This document shows positions 37,070 to 46,500 of a DNA stretch of 64,000 nucleotides, piece by piece. How positions within the stretch are numbered: position 1 is the first letter of the stretch; each line of letters begins with the position of its first letter. The position numbers and the translations under genes were made by a program. Under the pieces are notes generated by a model. The model had not been told where the DNA came from and made no database searches. It was given only the letters and a program-made list of their open reading frames with translations. The stretch covers positions 43,882,012 through 43,946,011 of the forward strand of contig CM059971.1 of assembly GCA_030490835.1 (NCBI GenBank), read 5' to 3'. This DNA comes from Annona cherimola. Lineage: Eukaryota; Streptophyta; Magnoliopsida; Magnoliales; Annonaceae.

Positions 37070-38150
37070 AAGAGTTTGCTTACAAGTAAGCAAGCCCTTC
37101 AAAATATTGTTTCAAAGGAATTTTATGAAATTTATGAACTTTCTTTAATAAGTTGGTTTCATAGTTGCTTACAAGATAAGCAAGTGAATTTTCAAGAATA
37201 ATGTTTATATTCAAGTATTAAAATTACTTGATCATGTTTATATTAATCATGTGAAGAATTGCTTATAGAGTAAGCAAGCTCAGTTCTTGAAAATATGATG
37301 TGGGTTTTAAGATGGTTTTAATATAAGCAAGTTCATACAAGTGTGATTTACAAGGAGTTTTATTGAAAAATGTAATTCTTTACAAAATGGTTTCTAGAAA
37401 TAAATAGATGTTTTGAAATAGTTTCCATTAAATATCATAAATTGAATTTATGTACGTGTTTTGAGATTTATGTAGGTGGTTTGAAATAATCTATCAAGGT
37501 GCTTTACAACTCTTAGAGTTGTAACACTTTGAAGATCCTTTACTCTGATGTTCCAAAAAGATTTAAGAGTGACCAGTCCTATAAAATAATTTGGTAGATT
37601 TTATGTTTAAATAATGATCAAAAGATTATGCGAACTCCTCTATATATATATAAGAATAACAAGGAAGTGACGTGGATAAGACAGATAATACCATTACAGT
37701 GGATGGAAGTCAGTTGCATATGTTTTGCTCATAAAAATGTTATTAAGAAAAGTTTTGTCTCCGCGAGTTCTGAATTAGTTCAAAAGCTTCTTAAAATGAG
37801 AATTTCAAAAGTTGTTTAGCAAATCATTAAAGTTTTACACAATATTGTCTTCTCAAATATTTCAAATGTTTGGTAAAATGGATTTATTAAAATATTGCTA
37901 AACTCTTTAAGGGTGGTCATCCTAACATCAGGATTTCGAAATAGTTTACAAAAATGTTTTATTTTCAAAACAACCACGCCCAGTTCTCAATTTGAGAAGG
38001 GCATAGTCTGCGGACTGGGTGGTTTAAAATATTTCATTTTCAAAATAATCATGCCCAATTCTCAATTCAAGAAGGGCATAGTTTGCGGACTAAGTTGGCT
38101 TTATACATATCAAGCTGAGGCTTGAAAAAGGGTACAGTCAAATGACTGAG
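37070..38150 (+). repeat. hairpin-rich segment 1 of B2
   Basis: Includes TTGCTTAC/GTAAGCAA (37076-37093), TTGCTTA/TAAGCAA (near 37160 and 37259) and ACAACTC/GAGTTGT with loop TTA (37506-37522). It also has GCCC plus TTCTCAA paired with TTGAGAA plus GGGC (37978-38002), AGTC/GACT with loop TGCG (38005-38016), ATGCCC/GGGCAT (38051-38079), AGTT/GACT with loop TGCG (38080-38091), and CAGTCA/TGACTG (near 38138). Confidence 0.8.
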
Positions 38151-38444
38151 CTAAGTTTTGTGAAAATCATTGCTAGCATATGAGTGTGCGCAAAATGATG
38201 TATTAAACTCATGGTGGAGGCGGTTACGGACCAAAATGGTTGTAGACCAGAGCTCACCTCTACCTATAGTCGAGTCGCTTAGGGAAGGCCGGAGGCCAGC
38301 GGCGCCCTCTCTTACATGGGAGGAAGCTCATGAGAAGACGCCTGGCTCGCGTGCTGTCTCATGAAAAGTTTCTTTCCTAGGGGAGGATGATCACTTATTA
38401 AGTGTTACCTACCTGAGGGTCAGAGACACAGATCCATATGTTTT

Positions 38445-38900
38445 CGGGACATACATATGTTCCTTATGTTTTAAAAGTCCCAAAATGGGCACTTACTCTG
38501 TTTGGTTTCAAATGGATTTATGTTTAGTTTTCAGAAAATACCAAAAAAATATTTTAGGACATGAATATGTCTGCCATGATGGTTTAAAAAGGGTTTGGTA
38601 TCTTATATGCGGGTTAAAAGAGGTTTATATGAAAAAATATTTTTGGACGTGAGAATGTCCGCATAGATAAAAGATTTCTATGCATATGCATTGCTTTTGA
38701 ATAACCCCGAGTTGGGTTATAAAGAAATTTAAATGAATAATGTTTTGGGACATGTAAACGTCCTCATGAGGAAAAAGGTTATAAGAAAGATGTTTTAGGA
38801 CATACAATTGTCCTCATGCCATATAAAAAAATATTTTTGGACATAAATATGTCCACATGATAGATGAAAAATATTTTGGAACAAACAATTTTCCCCATGA
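38445..38900 (+). repeat. hairpin array 2 of B2
   Basis: Dyads of the GGACAT/ATGTCC kind near 38448, 38553, 38645 (GGACGT/ATGTCC), 38748 (GGGACAT/ACGTCC), 38797, 38838 and 38878. It occupies the same position relative to the LTR end as array 2 of B1 and C. Confidence 0.8.
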
Positions 38901-39439
38901 AAAATGGTTTAGATGCATAGACATCAACTTTGAAAAACCTCGAAATGGGGACATGTACAAAGTTTTATCGGTGTATTATAAAGAAGATTTCTATAAAAGA
39001 TTTCTTCCTATTGGTAGTTGATCACTTGATAAGTGTCTCCTACCAAATGGGCAAGGGATGCATTTAAATGAAAAAATGATGCTTGCTTACTGAGTTTATT
39101 ACTCACATTTTATTTTCCCAACCTTAGACCGGTTAAAAGCTCGAGGAAAGGAGCAAAGCTAAAAGGTATTGGTATCTTGAAAGAATGAATGGATGACTGT
39201 ATTGCTTATAATGAAATGGGATTGATTATGTATGGTGTAAATAGATAAGCGATTATGTATAAAATTCTACGTGAATTTTTATTTATGAATATATATGTTG
39301 CCTACAATATAAAAGTAAAGATACTTGTACGATAAATTTTATGATGATATGGATGAGTCCACTATGAATGATGACAAGTATATGCTTATATGATGAAAGG
39401 AAAAAAAATTTGGACGAGATCAAATTAAGAACCCGCCGC

Positions 39440-39465
39440 GTGATCAGGGCAATAATCCTGATCAC
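39440..39465 (+). other. conserved stem-loop near the LTR 3' end (B2, perfect)
   Basis: GTGATCAGG (39440-39448), 8-nt loop, CCTGATCAC (39457-39465): a perfect 9-bp stem. Related versions are at 4023-4047 (-), 18888-18914 (+, degenerate), 28343-28369 (+), 40161-40187 (+), 41342-41368 (-) and 51208-51235 (-). The position near the LTR end, close to the PBS, suggests a role in RNA structure or priming. That role is inferred. Confidence 0.7.
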
Positions 39466-39533
39466 ATTTACCAATCGAAAACGGTCTTGGAGTAAGGCTT
39501 GTGGAGGCCTCGGGTCAGGGGCGCCACATAGTT

Positions 39534-40253
39534 GATCGCTTAATAAGTGTCTCCTACAAAATGGTGAGAAATGCATTTATATAAAAATGCAAAATGCTTG
39601 CTTACTGAGTTATCACTCACAATTTGTTTTTCCAAACCTTAGACAGGTAAGGGAAGCTCAAGAGGTAGAGAACCTGAGCATTTGAGGAAATGTATGAGAT
39701 GGTATTCATGTGTGTGCTAAATGATTAGCTATGTGTATGGAATGGCAAGACTGAAATTTTTAAGGTATGATAATGTATGTGAACTTATTCAAAGTTCTAA
39801 GTTCTATGTGAACTGGTGATCGAATGTATATATACAAGTATGGGTGTTGAATATTTGATAATAAGTGAATTTTATATGGCTATGGCATGACAAGGTTGAT
39901 AAAACCAAGGATGTAAGAGAATAAGATGAAAATTTTATCAATGATATGTACAGTTGATGACAACTGCCAAGGGATAAGTTTATGAAAAAGTATATAAATA
40001 AGGGAACCAAGTAGTATTTTAAAATGTTATGTGCAACAAATTACAAGTGTATCATTGCTTACAAGATGAATGAAGTGAAATACAAAGAAATGAAATAATG
40101 ATGGATAAAAGAATGAAACAAAAAATTTTTTTGGACAAGATCCAATTAAGAATCCGCCGCGTGATCAGGGCAACAACCCTAATTCACATTTATCAATCAA
40201 CAAGATCTTGGAGTAAGACTCATATTGTGACACCTCGGGTTGGGGGCGCCACA
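39534..40253 (+). repeat. LTR fragment C, right piece with LTR end
   Basis: Continues fragment C after B2: TTGCTTACTGAGTTATCACTC, acceptor CCTTAG (AG at 39641-39642) before ACAGG, stem-loop (40161), and end GGGGGCGCCACA at 40253. Right target copy predicted as GTTTT (40254-40258). Confidence 0.85.
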
Positions 40254-41279
40254 GTTTTCTAGCTCAATCAATAAGTCATAACTTTGATTCATTATGAACA
40301 TTAAGTGATGGTTTGTGAAGCCCTTGATAAGGTTATTAAATGTCAAATGATTTAGGAGAATCAATTCAAACACTCAAGAAGGCTATGTATGAATTTAGAG
40401 TTGTTTACAATAAGTGCACCATGTTGAAATTTTTAGTAATTTCAATTTAATGTTGCCGTTCTGAGCATATTTTATCTATGGATTATGTGAATTGTTCCAT
40501 GACTAATTTATGTTAAACCAAGCATATATGATGGATCTTAGAAGGGTAAAATTTGGGTTTGACAACTACGTAAAAATTCTATTCATTTAGGATGAAATTG
40601 ATGTATAACTCAAGCAATATGATATGTGGAAAATTATAAAGGTAAAATACCCTAAATATGGAGCAAGACGGGACGTCCAAGGGTTGAAATATAAAAATAA
40701 AAATCTGTTTTGCATGGCCTTGATGATGGGGACGTCCAAGGTGGAAATTCATGAGAAAAAGTTGTTGTTTTGAACCATTTAATTAAGAGATTTTAATCTC
40801 ATAATTATACCCTAATTAATGTGCAAATAAGTGCTTAAACTAAGCCAAAATGGAGAGAAAAAATTCGGTTTCATATGAACTTGCTTATCACATAATGAAT
40901 GTGTGATTAAAAGAGTGCACTTGAAGGGTATGGATGGCAAAGTTAATGGATGATCATTATATTACATGTATACTTAGCTAAAGTGCAAAAATGAGAAGGA
41001 AATATGGAAAAATGAGAAAAGATAAGGCTCTTTTGAGAAAAATTATAAAATTTTAAGAATTTTGGATTAAAATTAGTAGTCCTAACCCATAAATCGATGC
41101 CTTGAATGGGCACTGATGTAAAAATATAAAGCATGGATGTTAAATAAGGAATGGGAGGTGTTAAACTTCCATAAATTAAGTTAAACTAATGATTTCATAT
41201 GAGCTTGAAAGCTTACCCAAAATAAAGGTAACAAAATGAAAAGAGTGGTCACAATGGAAGCACAAATCACACAAATATG
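40254..41279. other. degenerate LTR-like sequence between C and element D
   Basis: About 1 kb, AT-rich, no ORF of note. Words such as GGTAAAATACCCTAAATATG, TTGTTGTTTTGAACC and GTGCAAATAAGTGC resemble plus-strand interiors of the gypsy LTRs, so this is probably an old, strongly decayed LTR. I cannot define its ends. Element D inserted at its right side after ATATG (41275-41279). Confidence 0.4.
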
Positions 41280-41787
41280 TGTGGCGCCCCGAACCGGGGT
41301 GCCTAGAAGCCTTACTCCGAGACCGTTTTTGATTGGTAGACGTGACTCAGGATTGTTGCCCTGATCACATGGCAGGATTTTTTTTTCTTTTTATAGATGT
41401 ATAACATTAATAATGAATTCATATCATTCATGACATTCCTTTAGATGCGACGCTAGCTAGGCGCCCATCCCATCCATGCTCCCATCTCAACAAGGTCGCC
41501 ACCGGCCTGGGCCTGTATAAGCGACTTGGCGATAAAGAGGGGGACATCCGGTCCGCTTACTACCTCAACTATGGCCTATTCTTCGTGCAACATGCTCATT
41601 TACATACACATGCCGGCATGATATTTACAAATCATAAATATTTTATAAAAACATTAACAAGCAGTTTAGCAACCATTTCATATAAATCATTATAGGAATG
41701 ATCATCCTTAAATATAATTCATAAAACATGTGAGCAAACAATTTGCTATCATTTAGAAACATTTTAGAAAGCATGTAACTTGCTTAC

Positions 41788-41826
41788 CTCCTTAGTCGGT
41801 GTCCTCGACCTTTTCTTTCCCTTTTC
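41788..41826 (-). other. predicted leader mini-exon (39 nt), D 3' LTR
   Basis: Minus strand: preceded by TTGGATAG, ends AAGGAG, followed by GTAAGCAAG. The same 39-nt length is found in the D 5' LTR (51900-51938) and the D-type LTR at 57349-57387. Confidence 0.55.
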
Positions 41827-42677
41827 CTATCCAAGGAAAAAGGACATTTCATTCATTCCATTCAGGTTGCTTCCCATGCATGCTTAATAATATTTGGTCA
41901 TTATCTCCTTATACAGATTCTTTTATCCATAAGTTATTCAAAAAAATTCCATCCTTATAATATAGATATTAATCTTAAATTTTCTCCAAAATCACGCTAT
42001 TTACTGTTCATAGTCACTGTATCAAACTACTATTCATCCGAGGTTATTGTTCACAGCGTGTTGGTTACTATTCATGAGTTCCAAAAATCGACATTTTTTT
42101 CAAAAATAAAAAATACCATGACATAGCTTAGGTTTAGTATATCATGGAAAAATTCATGAATTTTTAATTTATCATCATTAACTTGGCCAATTAAATCATT
42201 TTCCCATATACAAAAATTCATCATAATTTCACTTAAGCATAACCTTAAATCCAAAAATCATGAGATTAATATATCATTATTCCAAAATCATAATTATCAT
42301 AAATATTCATTTCAAATAATAATTTAGCAATATTGGGGCATTATTTGCACATTGTATACATGATTTTCCCGAATGCTCTATCTTCGCTCCAAATTCTTGA
42401 TGTTTTGGCATAATTCCACTTAGGCATTATAACTTTACTTATTTTCTCATGCTTAGGCATTATCTAAGCATGGTTTTATCCTACTTAATATCCAAAAGAA
42501 ATTTGGATAGAATTCACTTACCCGAAGTGGAGATATCCCTCTTCTTTTCACACTTTTTCTCTCTAACTTTCTCCTCTTCTTTCTCTCACAACCTAAAACG
42601 AATTTGGGAGTAGGAAGACTTGAATTTCTCAATCTTGAGTTGAGAATGAGGTGCCTTGGACGTTCTAACCTTGCCCC

Positions 42678-42685
42678 TATTTATA
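42678..42685 (-). promoter_or_regulatory. TATA box of the D LTR
   Basis: TATAAATAG on the minus strand, in the same context as the plus-strand D-type LTR (56516-56523, TATAAATAGGGGC). The GGGCCC module of A/B LTRs is not present. Confidence 0.6.
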
Positions 42686-43508
42686 CTCTTCATTTTTTCA
42701 TCAAATTACAATTTACCCCCTTGCTTGAGGTATTAAATTCTAATTTTTTTTCTTCAAATCCAATGCAACACTTGGAGCTTTGTGAAGCCCCCTACAGTGC
42801 TCACACCCCCTATAGCAGCCCTATTTAATGATTTTTTAATTAATTAAAATTAATTTTTTTAAACTAATTAATCTCAACCATTGATTACATGATAAGATCA
42901 ATTGTGGGCCATTGGATTTGGCTCAAAATCCCACAACCCCTGCATGTCCAGCCCCCTTGTTGGACTTTGAGCTCCATTACATTTAATTAAAGTGATTTTT
43001 TTATTTAATGATTTTTGACTTTAAATAAATCAGAAATTAAATGAAAAATGGGCTATCACTTGATGTTTAATCTTGGCTCATGTTTCATGATTTTTGATAG
43101 ATCATAATCCATTTACCATGATCATCATAAATTTTTAACCATTCATAAAAAATTTATCCCAATCCGACGTCCAGATTGCAAATTATGAATTTTTCTTCAA
43201 ATTTTCACTAAAATCTGAAATTCTATTAAAATATCAAAAAGTATTGTTATTTCATCCTGTAGTGATTAAATCTCTTTTTTCGTCTTTTTGTGATTAAGTT
43301 AATGTAAGTGATTAACTCTTAATCACGTGTCTTAATCCCTATGTTACTATTCACTTGGGTTAAATTTTTGATTGCATCATTTCAATGTCCAATACACATA
43401 CTTGTGAATATAATTCATGAATTTTATTCATCATAAAAATTATTACAAAAATCTAGGATTTACAACCCTAGGTGACACATGTATTGCCTGAGGAGACTGG
43501 GTTACACA

Positions 43509-43522
43509 ATCGTCCCACCTTT
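43509..43522 (-). other. polypurine tract, element D
   Basis: Minus strand AAAGGTGGGACGAT directly precedes the 3' LTR start. It is less pure than the tract of copy 2 but in the exact expected position. Confidence 0.75.
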
Positions 43523-43544
43523 ATAATAGGTTTCGTCCCGAAAC

Positions 43545-46500
43545 CTATCTTTCCTTGAACAATTGAGGATATTTCCTTTCGACCTCTTCTCGTAGCTCCC
43601 AAGTGGCTTCGAACTCTGAATATCGATTCCATTGTACCTTTACATACTCGATCTCTCTGTTCCGAAGCTTCTTGATCTTGAAATCTAATATTTTGATCGG
43701 TTTTTCCTCATAGTTCAAATGTTCTTGGATTGGTAAATTTTCTGCTATCAACACATGGGTAGGATCGAAAACATACTTTCTTAGCATGGAGATGTGAAAC
43801 ACATTATGGATGACACTTAGAGCTGGAGGCAGGGCTATTCTGTAGGCTAGTGTAACACCCCATTCCAAGAATTACTCAAGAACTAGTCAAGGGGTACTAC
43901 ATAATCTAAGAAAAATTCGGCAGCATCTCCCCATAACATACAAGGGGTAATATGGAATACATGACCTGATATTCATAACATTTCCATCTGTAACATTCAA
44001 TCCTATTTATATACTTGCATCTTCATATAATAAGAACATTCATATAGAAGGAAATTATTAAATATTTTCCTTACACATCAACAGATATAATAGTCATGCA
44101 TACGTGCATCAACAAGGATTATAATCCAATCTGAAATACCAAATACATTATAGTTGTCAAAGAGAATCCGCCTAAATAATTGTCTACATATATGATTATC
44201 AAAAAGAGCACAAATCTAAAAGAACTGAAATCAACATATTGTGCTAGGGTCTCTCATGTTTGATCTTCAACTTGTCCCATCCTTAAGTTCCCCTTCTGAC
44301 CTGCGATCTAAAAGCACAATAACAAATTATATGAGTCTAAATAGACCCAGTAAGTAGATAGTGGTTAGCACAAAATGGAAATAAGCATAATGATGGATAC
44401 TCATATAATGATGAAGCTAATACACATGGGTCAAATACCCACTCCCAAGATCATATGCATATAACCATACACACAAATTGACCAACACAACCCACCATCT
44501 ACTCATGTCCATCAAGGGCCATGAACAACCCTCTCCTCATGTAAATCAGGGGCCATGAACAACCCTTACAACCAACTATTTGAGATAGCACATCATACAT
44601 AACAGACAATGAAACACGTCGCAAACCACGCATACAACATAAACACAATTCAGATTCAACACATAAATCTGTCACACAAGCATTTTATCAAACACATGAT
44701 AGGTGCGAAATGAAAGAATCTTAAATTCATACTCTCGATTGGGCAATTCAATTCACGTCACATTCCAACAATATAAAAACTGCTAAGAAGTCTTTTACAT
44801 CACAAAAATCCGCATTCAAAGTAAATTTCCCATGAACCCTAACTGTTACGAACTCTACGCCTAATACCATGGAATCGTTAGAAGCTTTACATTCCCTCTA
44901 GCTTCACATCGTGTTTAACATAAAATTTCATCACTAAATTGAGAAGGGGCGACATCTACTTACTTTGACCGTGATCCCTCCCAAGACAGCGACCCTAGAT
45001 GTGGACTGCAGAAATTCGGAGCCTTAGAGCTTCCTGGACTCGGATCTATGACCTTCAAGGTTGTTGGTATAGTTTCCCTCAAGAGATCACGGGTGGTTCG
45101 AACTGAGTGGAAGAGAAAGTAGAAGAGGAGGAGAAGAGAACGCGATCGGGCGCGAAATGGGAATGAAGCCCTAGAGCGCGGGCCGCTTATGTTAATAGAA
45201 TCCATTGAGTCGGGTCGGGGCATGGGTCGGGTCCAGTCGCAATTAGTAATTTAATTCCCCGCTCCTACAACTTAATAATTAAAAATTTCTCCGGGGGTGC
45301 TGCCCCCTTCACCCCCGCGACCTGACCGGTCAGGTCGAACCCCGTACCTACTCTGCGAAGGAAAAAATAGTTATAGTGCTTAACAATGACACACTAATCA
45401 TACACATTTAAATTTATACTCAGTGTGCTAAGATCATAATACATGCATATATGCACTATATGTTCCCTAGATACTATATTCATATATGTTATGCATCCAT
45501 TAACATTATAAACTCCTAGTGGCATGTTCATAAGTTATCTCATAAATAGAGAAGGGTTATAATGAAAATGAAATAAAATACCTGGTCCTTACAGCTAAGT
45601 TGCCTATCTTTTCCAAAACTTCAAAGGGCCCGACGTATCTTGGGTTCAGTTTTCCTCTCTTTCCAAATCGTGTGACTCCTTTGAATGACGTTACCTTAAT
45701 AAATATGTGATCTCGAACTTGGATATTTAAATCCCTTCTTTTGCAGTCTGTGTAACTCTTTTGCCTGCTCTGGGCTGTGTGTATACACTGGCGAATCACT
45801 TGTACCTTTTCTGTCATTCTTCTTGACAGGTCTGGAGCTAACTTCCTTTCTCCTACTTCATCCCAGTTTAAAGGAGTTCTGCATTTCCCTCCATCTAAAG
45901 CTTCAAATGGGGCTATTTGAATACTTGCTTGATAACTATTATTATAAGCAAATTCTGCCATAGCCAAATATTCATCCCATGATCCTCCAAATTCTACTGT
46001 GCATATCCTTCGCATATCCTCAACTATTTGATTCACTCTTTCCATCTGCCCATCAGTCTAAGGATGAAATGTCGTACTGAATTTCAACTGTGTACCTAAG
46101 GTTTAATGTAAAATTTTTAAAAATTGAGACGTAAAACTAGAATCTCGATCAGAGACTATTGACTTGGGTACTCCATGCAGTCTCACTATCTCCTTATAAT
46201 AAATCTTAGCTAGTCGCTTAGTAGTAAAATTTTTCTTAATGGCTAGGAAATGAGCTACCTTTGATAATCTATCCACTATTACCCATATAGCATTATTTCC
46301 ATTTTGGGTTCTTGGCAACCCTTCAGTAAAATCCATAGTGATATCATCCCATTTCCATTCTGGGACTTCTAGCGACTGTAACTTTCCAGGGGTTCTTTGG
46401 TGATCAGCCTTAACTCTTTGGCATGTCAAGCATTTAGCCACATACTCAACAATTTCTCTCTTCATGTTATTCCACCAATATAGTCTTTTGATGTCTTGAT

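Larger units (their letters stand above)
33459..39528 (+). repeat. solo LTR B2, 6070 bp, TSD TAGTT
   Basis: Starts TGTGAAACCCCAACC, ends GGGGCGCCACA, flanked by TAGTT (33454-33458, 39529-39533). The interrupted site in C rejoins as TTAGTAGTTGATCGC, matching an uninterrupted relative near 39008. It has the full set of landmarks: GTGGGGCCCAC module with TATAAAGG (34764-34802), donor (GT at 34970-34971), mini-exon 36858-36901, hairpin segments 37070-38150 and 38445-38900, GC-rich block (about 38255-38370), acceptor CCTTAG (AG at 39126-39127), and a perfect 3'-end stem-loop (39440-39465). Confidence 0.96.
41280..43508 (-). repeat. 3' LTR of element D (2229 bp)
   Basis: Minus strand starts TGTGTAACCCAGTC at 43508 and ends GGGGCGCCACA at 41280. 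TATAAATA (42678-42685), donor-like GTAAGTG (GT at 42520-42521), mini-exon (41788-41826), GC-rich block (about 41455-41560) and stem-loop (41342-41368). Compared with the 5' LTR it lacks roughly 230 bp around 41410 that include the predicted second splice acceptor. Confidence 0.92.

Noticed and set aside
42604..42828. 74-aa plus-strand ORF near the TATA of the D LTR as a possible host gene
   Set aside because: It lies within the LTR, with no conservation in the second D LTR copy and no recognised domain.
44960..45223. 87-aa minus-strand ORF in solo LTR H
   Set aside because: No recognisable domain, an Arg/Ser-rich composition explained by local GC content, and a location inside an LTR-like insertion.
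45300..45340. CTGACCGGTCAG palindrome as a terminator or protein site
   Set aside because: It is a single occurrence in one insertion, with nothing else to support a function.
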